Positions 23,570-35,420 of a stretch of 64,000 nt of DNA are shown piece after piece. Both the position numbers and the translations under genes were made by a program. The stretch spans positions 90,015,641-90,079,640 of the forward strand of contig NC_133770.1 of NCBI RefSeq assembly GCF_003597395.2, read 5' to 3'. The notes beneath the pieces were generated by a model. The model saw only the letters and a list, made by a program, of their open reading frames with translations, had not been told where the DNA came from and did no database searches. This stretch comes from Chelonoidis abingdonii. Its lineage: Eukaryota; Chordata; Testudines; Testudinidae. Position 1 is the first letter of the stretch. Every line of letters starts with the position of its first letter.

Positions 23570-23990
23570 CATCCCTACTGCAGAAACCTTAGTCCATGGC
23601 CTTGTTCGTTCTTCTCCTGGCCTCATCATGCTCTTCAAATCCATCCAACAGATTGCAACTAAAATCAGTTTCCTTGCTTACTGTCTTGTGTCATCCCATT
23701 TCTCAAATCCCTCCAAACTGCTGTCCTCACCTTCAAGGCTCTGCATGTTTCATCTCCTATCTAAATCTTCTCTCATTTCCTACTATATTCCTCTCTCATC
23801 CTCTTCGCCATACTACTGCACTCTGATGCTTCGCTAACCTTGTCTCATGGCTAAGTCTAGGTGTTCTCACACAGAGCCCCCAATCTCTGGAATATGCTCC
23901 CTGTTCCTGTATGTCATGCAACATCATTCTTCTACCTGATTAACTTCTTCCACTTAGCCTCCTGCCAGCTTGCCTGCCTTAACTCCCTCA
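23570..23990 (+). mobile_element. L2-like LINE ORF2 C-terminal fragment
   Basis: The plus-strand translation shows a motif set like the C-terminal part of L2-type ORF2: 'SPSRLCMFHLLS' (from an ALHHLAPPYLS-like block) and HRAPNLWNMLP (matching the AP.LWNSLP block). The pyrimidine-rich strand and order agree with L2. Frames are broken. Confidence 0.55.
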
Positions 23991-24129
23991 GATGTAATAT
24001 TCACATTACAACAAAATTAAACACTCTTGTAGTATTGAAGATAATTCATTATTAATTATGGAAATTATAGAGTATGTAGCAAAAATGTATACTTCTGCCT
24101 GACTATAACCTTTGCCCCTCACTGCGCTT

Positions 24130-24490
24130 TGCCTAACTTAGGCTCTGGTGCTGCAAGCTGTTGTGTGCAGGTGGACGTGTGTGGAGAGACTACTTGAGGT
24201 CAGCAGAGCTCCAAGTGAGTGTAAGGGCACTTCTGAGCACAGGAACAGCTTTAGGGCAATTCCCCCAATTCCCAGAAATCGGGCTCCGCAGCATCTGGAA
24301 GACAGCAGCAACCGATTGAGCTGCCACCAAATTGCCACCATCTTCAGTGGCATTTCAGTGGCAGCTCTTTTAAATCGGGCCCCGCACATCCTAAAGCCGG
24401 CCCTGTCTGAGCAGGATCAGGATCTCAGATTGCAATATCCTCAGGCCAGTCACCTGTCTTATCAAGTGTCCGTTGAAGTGAAGTGAGATT
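24130..24490. repeat. Interspersed repeat fragment (unclassified)
   Basis: Contains 'aaatcgggccccgcacatcc' and 'aaagccggccctgtctgag', phrases I recognise from repetitive turtle DNA but cannot assign to a class. The 112-codon frame here (24148-24486) has no domain. Confidence 0.4.
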
Positions 24491-24494
24491 CATC

Positions 24495-25090
24495 GGCGCA
24501 GCACCTCCTGCTGGTCATCCTGGGAATTAGCTCTTTTCCGGCCTGGAGCATCCTTTGCAGGCCAGCGTCTCCTGGACCCCGGTGCCTCAGAGTTCTGCCC
24601 CTTGCAGTACACCACACACTGGATCTCCACTCCCAGGGGAACTCCCAACCCTTTACACCCACCTTGCCTCAGTGGCTACTACCAGTCATCATCTAGCCCC
24701 CTCTCACTGGGGCAGACTGCAGTCTGTAAAATGCCACTCTTCATTGGCAAAGGGGGAGTCTGACCAGCTGCCTCTGCCTAACCCCAGGCTGCACCTCTCC
24801 AACCCCAGTACCTGCTTTGGCCTTTCCCAAGGCCTGCAGCCTGGGGAGCTGCCAGGCCGGAGCTCCCCAGCTCCTCTTCCTTTCCCCTAGTCCTGCTCCA
24901 TTCCCAGTACCCTGAGCTCCCAGGCAGCCAGGTCCTTCTCCCTCCAAGGCTGGAGAGAGACTGGCTCAGCTCCTGGCTCACAGTTCTTTTATAGGGCCAG
25001 CTGTGGTCTAACTGAGGCATGGCCCCAGCTGTGGCTGCTTCCCCAGTCAGCTCAGCCTTTTTCAGAAGTGGGGCAACTGCCTCGCTACAT
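24495..25090 (+). mobile_element. Truncated LTR
   Basis: GC-rich block ending in CTACA at about 25090, with 'cttttatagggccagctgtgg' resembling the TATA/U3 part of a turtle LTR family. The expected TG start is missing, so the left side is truncated. Overlapping frames of about 110 codons on both strands reflect composition only. Confidence 0.5.
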
Positions 25091-25094
25091 CCGT

Positions 25095-27030
25095 AAAGTA
25101 CCATTCAGAGCTATGGTACTATAGAAGAAATAAATGATAATGTGGAGAATTTCATCACATCACATTGCTTTGAGATGGGAGCATGCTACACACAATGCCT
25201 ATTCAGACTCCAACTTTGATGATGACTTCTTCCAGCCCTTTTGGTGTCCATTCATCTATAGACATAAGAGTAGCATGGAGATCCTGGTGGTGGTTATGTG
25301 ATGCCACTGGATAGTCCACCTCAGCTACATTTTTCTCCTCCACAACCTCACCAGAGGCTTTTCAGAATTTCTGAATGCCATCTGCTCCCCTCCAAGCTAT
25401 GTAATGGAGAAGCAAATATGGCCTGAAGTTATCCACATCTGAGAATGTGAGCAAAAATCAAACATCTGAACTGGATATTCCTGCTTTATTCTAAGCCCAG
25501 TGAATAGTTTTATAATTAGTGATTTTCAGTTTAACACTGCATAGAGCTGAAGGGTATGATATCATGTACACTTCATTCCCACATGAAAAGTGATAATTCT
25601 TCTAAATATTCATGCCATTTTAATGTAGGTTATCAAATCCAAAGGCATTGCCAGCTTTTAATTAAGAGTACAGCTCAGACGCTTTTCACTTGTAGCCATA
25701 AGAGGTTTTTTTTATTATTATTTCTTTTGCCAGATTTCATGTTGAGTCTGGAGTGTGCATACAAATGGACCGTAAATCATAAACTTCCACTGTCACAAGG
25801 AGACCCTTATTTATTTATTTCTTCATTAAAAAAAAAATTACTACAGAAACATCCATGTTGATACATTTTTAATTACTACAGAAGCATCCATGTTTATACA
25901 ATCAATCAACACAATGCACCAAGACACAAAACAATAGGAAGGCAGTCTTTGATCATTACTTTCTTCTCCTCTTTGGTTATGTGCATCAAAATAAAACATA
26001 CACATCAATGCAATAGACTGTTCAGTGTATCAGTCGGTGGGTACTTGCCCAAGAAAACAGAATGTGCTCAGTAGATCTGAGTTTATTCAGGAAAAAAATA
26101 GGACTTGCTTCAGTAAGAATAGAAACAAAACACTGTTGAGGCTTTCATCAGCCAAAGTCAGAGAGAGAGAGAGAGAGAGAGTTCCTTGTACCTTAAAGGA
26201 AACAACTGATAGAGCTCTTGCAGCTCCAATTTCCAGATTCAAAAGAGCAGGAACTTCCCACTGTTCTTCTTGCCCACTTTTATTTTTCCTTTCCTAGGAA
26301 ACCAGTTGCAGCATGCAAGTTAAATGTCCAGGTGGACAGCAGGAGTAGAATGTTCTCTTCTGGATGCAGGCAGCAAAGAGCCTCAAGTGGTTGTTTTCCT
26401 CTTTAACCACTCAGCAGGGCCATCTTGGGCAAGATTTTAACTCCCTGGTTCCCAGGTCTCTTATGAAGTCCACCTGCGCCATCCTGAACAGTCTTTTCTA
26501 AATAGTCCAAAATGGGAGGAAGAAGGGACTTTCAAGGAAGCTGGTAATGATGAAGCAGGTGGTAGATGTGCATTACAGAAAATGAACTTGAGGCAGAGGA
26601 GAAGGTTTTTATTAGAAACCTTTTTTTAAGGTATGACAGAAGCACTGTTCTATAGGGTTTCTGGTAGGTACATGCATGTTGGTCAAAACCCAGTGGTCTT
26701 TATTTGCTTCACATCTGATCAAGAGGGGGAATAGTGTCCCTGCAATGGAAATGTTGGGGGCTTCCACGCCCCATAATAACTTATGCACACCTGGAAGAGG
26801 TGGGATGGAGGGAAAAGTGGGACACAGAGGTGCTGGAGTGGCTAAAATGAGGCCTGGATCAGGCCCAAGAACAGGTAGGAACCCCCCAAACTTTCTTTGC
26901 CCAGAGTAGGCTATTCTGCCTTCCCCACTTCCCAAGACACACACGTACCCTGGTGAGTCTCAGTACCTCCCTCCACCTCCCTGTTTGCAGGGAGCTTCTG
27001 CACTTCCAGCTCCCTGCATCTTATGATGTT
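25095..27030. other. No gene; (GA)n microsatellite
   Basis: A GA microsatellite lies at about 26160-26181. 'attactacagaaacatccatgtt' is partly repeated at 25838-25893 as a short direct repeat. The remaining frames (up to 110 codons) show no domain. Confidence 0.45.
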
Positions 27031-27039
27031 GGTGCTTTT

Positions 27040-27345
27040 GTTGTTGTAATTTATTACAGTATCACTTAAATGTCTCAACTAAGATCAAGAACCCATTATG
27101 CTAGGCACTGTAAATAAACTTAGCAAGAGACAGTCCCTGCACTGAAGAACTTACAATCTACATGTACAAAGTAGACAAAGAGTGAGAGAGAGGCAGTATT
27201 ATTATCTTTCTTTTTCAGATGAGGAACTGAGGCACAGAGAGGGAAGTTATGTGCCTAAGTTCAATCAGGAAATTTATTACAGGTTGGGAATGGAGCCTAG
27301 ATTTTCTGCGTCCTTGTCCAGCACACTGTAGTTTGTCAAACTTCC
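27040..27345 (-). repeat. MIR/CORE-type SINE, reverse orientation
   Basis: On + the block runs 'gacagtccctgcactgaag', 'gaggaactgaggcacagaga', 'ggaatggagcctagattttctgcg', then 'tccagcacactgtag', which is the antisense of tail, core and tRNA head in that order. Confidence 0.8.
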
Positions 27346-28755
27346 ATTCTATCTTGATGCACCAAGATATATAACTATCTGGTTAATTGGTTAAAAGATG
27401 CCTGAGCATAAACTTGCTGAGCTCAAATTCCCTACATTTGTAGTGCTCATGGAAATTATCCGCATATTTGTGAATATTCAAGTTGCAATGAAACTGGTTC
27501 ACCTATCCTTTGTCTTCAGACCAGTGGTGGCTTTTCTGCAGCTAGAGACATGGTTGCATTCCATCAAATTATCACTGCCAACTTAAATTGCCTTCTAATG
27601 GGAAAAAGTTCACTTTAGAATCGCCTAGGATCTTCTTAATAAAGTTTGAGTGATTGTATATTGATCCTTCTATGTCATTTTTTTAAGGCTGTTGCTTTTG
27701 GCAGCTTTGAAGTTTGGAATTAAATTGATACTTGTGTAGCAAAGTGGTGATTTCAAAATGATGCTTTGAGTCTCTTTGTCCTGTCAGAAAGGCCCTGATC
27801 AATTTGACTACATAAGTCCTTTTAGACATTTTGAAGCAGTACCATAAACACTTGGTGTTGAGTTTCATATTTCTTTGACTGAAATACTGTGTCTCTGCAT
27901 GTTTTTAAAGAGGAGATTGTGAAGTACGAAGAACTCTCAAATCGCATCACATTGAATTAAGACATTTGGATTATTTCCTGCCTGATACAGATGATTGCTT
28001 AATCTTAAATTGTATCCATAAAGGAGAATGAAGTAACTTTAGAGTTTTAGTTTCGTTCTATTGCTGAACCCTAAGGAAAGTTGGGGGGCACCTGATGGAA
28101 GAGGTTATTAAATTCCTTCTCAAGGACTTAAAATGTGTTTGTTTTAGTTTTCCAGTTGTGTTTAACTACACCTAAAAGGTGTTTTGTTTGAGACTAACAC
28201 TAATGAAAGTTGCTGGGTTGATGTCCCTAGATATTAAGGCCCTGGAGCCTAACTTCCATCAGGAGAGTTAGGTGCCTAAATGCCTTTTGAGCATCTGGGC
28301 CTACAGTCCTCCATTTATTCACAGAACAGGTACAATGGGTAGCACCAGCAGATTTCCTCACAGTGCTCTACCAATGTCCCTCAATCCTATTCTAATGGGA
28401 CAACCTACAGGGGCAGTGAAAGTACAGTAGTTTGGCATCCATTGCCTATTTGGAGCAGTCGAGGCAAGGAGCAGCAATTGCTAGTTGCTGAGTGTCCTGT
28501 GTTAAAGTTTTAATTTTTGGCCTCCCTGCTGACATTGCCATTGAGGGCCTGTTAATGCCCATGTTGGAGGTGGTTTAAGTAATATGGACACTGCCCACTA
28601 GGCAGTGGACAGAAGCAACCATCTAATTGTACGCAGACCACTGCACTGAACAGTTGTCAGATGGAAAGACTTATGTTCAGTTCCAACATGGACTAAATTT
28701 TAACCAGCAACCTAGAAGTGAAAGCTATCATTAAAGGGCCCCACTCTTACAGTAG
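27346..28755. other. No gene; old repeat motifs
   Basis: 28235-28310 ('gagttaggtgcctaaatgcc', 'gagcatctgggcc') is a fragment of a dispersed repeat also seen near 34.5-35.4 kb. The rest is unassigned. Confidence 0.45.
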
Positions 28756-28762
28756 GGGAAAT

Positions 28763-29801
28763 CATAGAATCATAGAATCAAAAGGTTGGAAGGGACCTCA
28801 TGAGGTCATCTAGTCCAACCCCCTGCTAAAGGCAGGACCATTTTCCCTAAATAATCCCAGCCAGGGTGCGGTCTAGCCGGACTTTAAATAGCTCTAAAGA
28901 TGGAGATTCTACCACCTCCCTAGGTAACCCATTCCAATACTTCACCACTCTCCTAGTCAGAAAGTTTTTTCTAATATCCAGCCTCGACTTCCGCAACTGC
29001 AACTTCAAACCATTGCTCCTTGTTCTGTCCTCCGTCACCACTGAGAACAGCCTAGCTCCCTCCTCCTTGGAGCATCCCTTCAAGTAGTTGAAGGTTGCTA
29101 TCAAATCCCCCCTTAGTCTTCTCTTCTGCAGGCTAAATAAGCCCAGTTCCTTCAGTCTCTCTTCATAAGTCATGTGCTCCAGTCCTCTAATCATTTTTGT
29201 TGCCCTCCGCTGGACTCTCTCCAATTGTTCCACGTCCTTTTTGTAGTGTGGCGCCCAAAACTGGACACAATATTCCAGATGCGGCCTCACCAGTGCCGAA
29301 TAGAGGGGAATAATCACATCCCTCGATCTGCTGGCAACACTCCTACTAATACAGCCCAATATGCTATTAGCCTTTTTGGCTACAAGAGCACACTGTAGGC
29401 TCATGTTCAACTTTCCATCTACCGTAACCCCAAGATCCTTTTCTTCAGCACTGCTACTTAGCCAAACAGTCCCCAGCCTGTAGCAGTGCATGGGGTTTTT
29501 CTGTCCTAAGTGCAGGACTTTGCACTTGTCCTTGTTGAACTTCATGAGGTTTCTTGTGGCCCACTTCTCCAATTTGTCTAAGTCTCCCTGAATCCTATCC
29601 CTGCCCTCCAGAGTGTCTACCACTCCCCCCAACTTGGTGTCATCTGCAAATTTACTTAATGTGCAAGGTATCCCATCATCAAGATCATTAATGAAGACAT
29701 TGAATAGAAAGGGCCCTAAGACCGACCCCTAGGGCACACCACTTGTTACTGGTTGCCAACTAGAGAGTGTGCCATTGATACCTACCCGCTGAGCCCGGGT
29801 A
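28763..29801 (-). mobile_element. CR1 LINE copy D, classic tail, 5'-truncated
   Basis: The 3' end is 'atcatagaatcatagaatca' followed by 'ggttggaagggacctca', the hallmark CR1 tail with its 8-bp ATTCTATG-type repeats. It is read on the minus strand and truncated at 29801, inside the RT domain. It is the least decayed LINE in the window and differs from copies A-C. Confidence 0.95.
28847..29765 (-). pseudogene. CR1 ORF2 reverse transcriptase, C-terminal part
   Basis: CR1 ORF2 makes the endonuclease/reverse transcriptase used in retrotransposition. From about 29765 the minus strand reads SSWQPVTSGVP, then TAG where the family has Gln of the PQGS motif, then [16 protein letters not shown] and [11 protein letters not shown] (catalytic box). 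The open frame of 261 codons (29632 to 28847) includes [38 protein letters not shown] and [14 protein letters not shown], and ends at the normal family stop. The endonuclease and N-terminal RT are absent. Confidence 0.93.
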
Positions 29802-29843
29802 TAATATACTGTTAAATAAAGTTAATATACTGTTAAATAAAGT
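29802..29843 (+). repeat. 21-bp perfect tandem duplication
   Basis: Unit TAATATACTGTTAAATAAAG plus T, at 29802-29822 and 29823-29843. It abuts the truncated 5' end of CR1 copy D. Confidence 0.95.
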
Positions 29844-32270
29844 AGATCTTTAATTACTAGCAGATTCCTCCCCCATCCAGGTGCTTTGCTGTACTCTATA
29901 TTTAACTAGGAGAAAGAATTATGTGCAATGAAATTATTTTCAAATTTTGCTGTGGACTTTGTACGAAAATTGTGATGAAATCATAAAGTGCGAGGTTTGA
30001 AGAAGATAAATCTGAACAGCTTGATGCAGTATTTTAATCTTATAAATATTATTAAAAACAAATCCTACCCATAATTATGAAGTTCAGTAAAGAATAACAA
30101 TTTCTATTTTTATAGTTGGGTTTTTTGTACATAAGTGACTGTCTTTAAAGGGCATTTAATTCCCTCCTGGGAAGGTGAACTGAGAAATCTGGCAGCATTC
30201 CTGCATCTACCAGCATCCCATGTACAGCTGAGAAGTTTAAAATGATTTTTTTCTCTCCTTCCTTCCTTCCCACCTCATCCCCCCATTAAAATATACATGT
30301 AGTAAATGTTGTGCTGTGTTGACAGTCCTGAAGACTGACCCCCTTAGTTTGCCAGCAGAGGTGCACATATTCTCATCTCATTTTACCAATGGGCCTTAAC
30401 CTTGATCTGACAGGATGCTCTCACACATAGAGGGTGGGATTTTCAAAAGTGCTCAGCCCAGCCCCAACTGACCCCTGAACAGCCATCACGTTTGGGCACT
30501 AATGGCATAGGCCCTATTTGAGCTGGTGACCTTGAAGTGAAGGTATCCTGCTACCCAAATTGATTGGTCATCCAGGCCTACCCAACACAGATACATTTCT
30601 AAGGAAACAATGAATACTTTCAAAGCACATACTCTGAAACACATACAGGAGGAAACAGATTATTGTCACAATGCAAAATGCTTGACAGTCTTCAATTTTG
30701 TAGATTGGGTGAGGCCCTTCATTTTTAGTTTTTCTGATTATTTTTCTAATTGAAAATTTCCTGGATTTTACAAAAAATCTATTATTCACTTTGCTGACTG
30801 TTTTTTTTCACTTGAATTTTGGACCACTAAAGTACAGGAAAGTAGCGATTGTGTTAAGCAAATCCAATATATTAGAAGTGTTTATGTTAATAAGAAGTTA
30901 GACTAAGTGTAAATGTGAGGATGTCAAAGTAATGCAATGTAATAGATGATGCAGACTCATGCACGTGTGTGCATATATGAACATACTGTTAAAATACAGT
31001 TCATGAAATAAAAGCAGTTTAATGCTGTGGTTTCAACATGCTTATTTTTCTCTATTTGTTGCTTTTTGTCTTTTTTCCTGTCCTGACCATATTAACACTG
31101 ATATTTATCCAGAAAAGTATGGAGTTAATTTTTCCCTGATTTTCACCCATTTTTTAATTTTTATAATAAACACTAATAGAGTCCCAAGAAATTTTAAATG
31201 AAATGAAAACTGAAAATGAAGGGCTTTGACTATGGGCTTGATTCACCACTACATTGCTCTAGCTTTACGCCTCCACTGAGGTCATGGAGTGTAAAACCAG
31301 GTAACTCAATGGTGAATTGGGACCTATGGCTCTTTCCTGCTGTCGACAATAAAAACAGTCTGTTATTTATTTATTCCAGTGCTCGTCCATGCACACACAA
31401 ATACACCCATTTCACATCTCATCTGGTGCATTACTTATGAATAGTTGATGATTAAAACTCAACAATTTATTTAGTACAGACTATTTGATGGAATAAGAAA
31501 ACAGCCTCTAGATGTTGGTTTAGAAAAAAGACCCTATCTGTTCTACATGGGTATTAAGCATGGTACTTTTCATAAGATTTGCCCTAGTTTCTTTGGACAA
31601 AATTTCCAATCCCTCTTCCCATTATTATGCAGCATGTTTTGCACTAGTTAGCTATTGTCCTTCACCCTTAGCTAGCTGGAATTAATAGAATTGTATTTCT
31701 ATAATTGCTTAAACTTTTTGGAAGCCTTCATAATAAAAGGCACTATATAATTAAAATAGTATAACAACTAGCTAATACTTTGTTCTGTATGGGGCACAGT
31801 GAGGCAGGAATGTGTTTATTGTTATGCTCCCCTGCTCCCAGGCATCCTTATCTGCTTGTTTGACAGGGGAGGATATTGAAAGGCTTTTGATTGTTTGTCT
31901 TGTGAGGTGGAAATCTTTCTTTATGGTATTCAGCACTGAATCATTTAACTGGTTAAAGTTGTCAAGCCATGGTTTTTACTTAGCAACACAAAGTGGCTTC
32001 ACTTTTATCTTAGCTCTTTTTTTATTCCTATATCCCATATTGTCCCTTTGGTTATGCTTATGACTCATATTTTCTGACTGTAGTGGCTAAGTTATTAGCT
32101 CTACAATAATTGTCTAAAACTACAGCCTAGTTTGTGTTATTAGAACACTGATCATAGTAAGCAGCGACATGTTTCTGTTCTGCTTCAGAAGTACCCCAGT
32201 GAAGGAACTGTGACTTACAAAGGTGTAATTTCTAAAGTTGATTGAAAAGAGGGCGGTTCTTTCCTGTGGA
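29844..32270. other. No gene seen
   Basis: AT-rich. 30435-30480 ('gggattttcaaaagtgctcag') and 31235-31325 ('gggcttgattcacc', 'atggtgaattggg') are small pieces of old dispersed repeats. No exon recognised. Confidence 0.45.
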
Positions 32271-32720
32271 ATTTTTTTTATTTTTTTTTAACAGGAATTA
32301 TTATACCAAAACATTTCACCAATTAACCAAAAATATTGGTTTTTGAAATGCTGCCATGGTGCCAGATGGGAGTTGTAGGTCAGGTATCTCATGCTCCCAT
32401 TTTCTTCTGTAGGCCAACCTCCCTGGCTGGACTACAGTTCCCACAGTGCATCATGGTCTGCCCTTTTGAGAAGAGTAGAGATTGAGTCCCTGGTCCTAGC
32501 ATATCTTGGAAGATTTAGACTGGCAAGTAGGCTCTATAATGAGGAATGGGCACACGAGACAACCAAACTATCACTCTCATGAGGGGCTAAGGCAGCATTT
32601 AGAAATCAAAATATTTCAGGTTTGGAACGTTCATTTTGACAAAAAAAATCAAAATTTCTGTGGAAAGCAGACACATTTTGTGAAAAAAAAATGATTTAAT
32701 TGAAAACCCAAATTTTCACT
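32270..32720. repeat. AT-rich dispersed repeat with ACTACA-TCCCA block
   Basis: Homopolymer-rich flanks ('tttttgaaatgc', 'caaaaaaaatcaaaatttc') surround 'gctgccatggtgccagatggg' and 'ggactacagttcccacagtg'. This arrangement recurs in sauropsid repeats. Related AT-rich sequence is at 33840-34450 and 54660-55070. Confidence 0.5.
32431..32450 (+). promoter_or_regulatory. Candidate ZNF143/THAP11-type SBS motif
   Basis: ACTACAGTTCCCACAGTGCA resembles the published SBS pattern ACTACAnnTCCCAnnnTGC. It is a sequence match only; no gene start is visible nearby. Confidence 0.35.
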
Positions 32721-33838
32721 ATAGAACTATTTGGACTCTTCAGATACATTCATGATTTTTTTAAAATTACTCATATGACTGCAGAAAACAAATATTATAA
32801 AGTCACAAATGTGAAAAAACAGGTCTTATTCAAGCACGTTTGTGGAACTTCTTTGCACTACTGCTTAGATGCAGCAGTATCTACATGTTACTTTTCAATT
32901 TAATTTTAATATAAATTAATTTATCTTTGTGGAAGTGGCTTTAAAGCTAATAATCCTAAAAGAATTCAGATTAGAAAGTAATGCTATCAATGACAAAGCT
33001 CATTAACGACTTTTATCACTAGAAGCTGGCGAACTCTAACCAGGATAATTGGCCTAAATAGAATAAATTGTTTCTTTAGCCAGGTATTCTTTATTGTGCT
33101 TTACAGTGATAACCCAAAGGTTTAATTCTGCTCAAATAAAAATTGGATAATTCATCCATCTTCTCTCTTCTAAAAGCCAGAGGAAATGCCAGGAGGAGTT
33201 GTTGGTGTACATCTGTGTGGAGTCAGTAAGGGCAAATCTGCCGCAAGCAAGATTAAGACATAAAAGAAAGGAACAAAGGGAGGGCAGTCCAATTGGCAAC
33301 ATTGATAACTGGAAACTAATTGCAGGTGAATCTCAAAAGATGAAGCTTTCAGAAGTTAGCGTGCTTTTATCCATAGCTGAAGAGTTCAATGAGCTACTTG
33401 CATGCTGGAAGCAGAGGCGGGCATCTTAGGAGAAATGGGAAGAGAAGTTCAGGCTAGAGATGTTTATCCTCTCAGCCAGCAAAAAGACTGGATCAGGTTT
33501 CCTTGAGGTATGGATTGTTTTTTTTTCCTCCCTCTGAGTTTGCAAATTGTTTGAAAGCCTAGTGAATGGGAGAGACTCTCCAGGCCTCCTTGAGACAGAG
33601 GGGGCTTGGTTCCTTTAGAACTGATCATCAATCTATATCTGGCTTGGGGTGCCTAAATTATAATTGTGAGTAGAAGTTTTTTCCCAGTCCTATCCCGCAT
33701 GTCTCCTTTCTGGCTCTTGCTATGATGACTTGGCTCTTCGTACCTGTGATTCCTGTTAATATGCATACTGTGACCAGTGCTGCTACTTTCTCTTCTTCTT
33801 TCTTGTCTTTATTGAACTCTAGAAGGCCAGGTGAAGGA
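32721..33838. other. No gene seen
   Basis: Unassigned sequence. The 76-codon frame at 33199-33429 has no recognised domain. Confidence 0.45.
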
Positions 33839-33839
33839 A

Positions 33840-34450
33840 TGTTGGAGTTTTTTGTATTTTATTTTATTTTATTTTGTGGAGCCAGCTGAAATGTTTGAGA
33901 AGCTTTTGTTTGAAAAATGAGATTTAATTGAAAACAAAAAATTGTGAAATATTGACACAATGTTTTATTGAAAAATTTTAAGTACATATTTTTTGTTTTG
34001 AAATAGTGGAGGTATTTCCCCAAATACCTCAGATTTGAGGGGTTTCTGTTTGTTTTAACACACACACACCAACCACCACCACTGGCAGTGAGACTAAACC
34101 ATTTTCTCTCACTTATTGCTTCCCATTTGCAAAAGTTTGGGGAGAGGGGAAGGTTGGTTTTTTGTTGTTGTAAAAAAGCACGAGATTTGCAGGGGGAAGT
34201 GAAGGACAATTTTTTGAATTTATCAAAAAAAAAAAAATCCACTGCAAAATAGAAGTGCCCAGGAAGTATGAAGGAGGGAAAAACCCAAACCTTGAAAGTT
34301 AAAAATGAATTTTTCCATAACTAAAAGAATATCTTTTTCTAAAAAAAACACAGTAATTTGTTTAGAAGGTTTTCATGGAAAAAGTGTGTGTGAGAGAGAG
34401 AACAAGTGAGAATGAAGACTGTAAATTTCAGCCAGCTCTGTCTTGTATTC
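33840..34450. repeat. AT-rich dispersed repeat
   Basis: Starts with a TTTTA microsatellite (about 33855-33875) and continues with 'gaaaaatgagatttaattgaaaac' type runs, like 32.3 and 54.7 kb. The 127-codon minus frame (33859-34242) is low complexity, rich in F, K and N, and is not a gene. Confidence 0.5.
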
Positions 34451-34489
34451 TGGTGTCATTTTTGACTCAAAAGTCCCCCTGCTACAAAG

Positions 34490-35420
34490 TCACTTATGCT
34501 AAGCCTGGAGTTTAGGCACCTAAGTTCCTGTGGGAGTCACAAAATTCCAACCAAATGCTGTAGGTGCATAAACTTACTTAACCCCTACATTTTTAGGGTA
34601 AAATTTCCCTTGTTACTTAAGTTTCTCCCTGAAGGCATCCAGATTCTTGTCTCCTTCCTAAGCCCCAGAGCAATCCACAAACCAGAGGAAGAGAGGCGCT
34701 CAGCTGCCTATCTTGTGTACTCAGAGGCCACCTACTGGATACGTACCATTCACAGTCTGGCTAGAGGAGGTGCCACTGCCCACATTTTAACTTTTTGCCC
34801 AGCAGATAGAGAACTGGCCTGGAATGTGGGAGATTCAGGTTCAATTCCTCCCCTCAGCCTATCCTGAGAAGGAGACAGAATTTCAACCGAGGTCTCCCTT
34901 CTCCCCATCAGGTGTGTTTTGGGGGGAATTGAACCTGGCCACAGGGCTACATGTTACAAAGTGGGCAGCACAATGACCTCCTCCTTCAGATATTTCATGT
35001 GGAGTGAGGCAGATACCTAACTCATTCCCTTAAGAAACTACTTAGATGCTTAAGCCACCTGATTTCAGGAGACAGATTGCAGCTTGTGGATCGCTAAGCA
35101 AACTAGGTGCTTCCCTGTAGCCAAGACTTAGGTGCCTATCTCTGTGAGGATTGGGTCTTAGGATGCATCTGTCTTATCAGCATCTCCCATTGGCTAGCTT
35201 AGGTAGCTCCCCACCTAGTGTGCTGGCTTTTGTAGATTGCATTCTAAGGTGTCTTATTCTCCCTATTCATTGTATACAGAGCCTAATTCAGGCTTTGTGG
35301 ATCATAGTGTTGTTCCTGTGATTTTTTTTTTTATAAGATGCCTAAAAGTTAGGTGCCATGATACTCAGCATTGCAACACCTAAGTCCCTTCATGGATCTA
35401 GGCCAAAAGGCCTGTTTGTC
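34490..35420. repeat. Dispersed repeat region with tRNA-like B box
   Basis: Flanked by related motifs in opposite sense ('tttaggcacctaagttcc' at 34511, 'cacctaagtcccttcatgg' at 35378). Inside, 34838-34848 GGTTCAATTCC fits an RNA polymerase III B box within 'ggaatgtgggagattcagg', suggesting a tRNA-derived SINE piece. The 123-codon frame (34496-34867) lies wholly inside and is not a gene. Confidence 0.45.

Noticed and set aside
28866..29398. Plus-strand frames over CR1 copy D
   Set aside because: They are shadows of the minus-strand reverse transcriptase.
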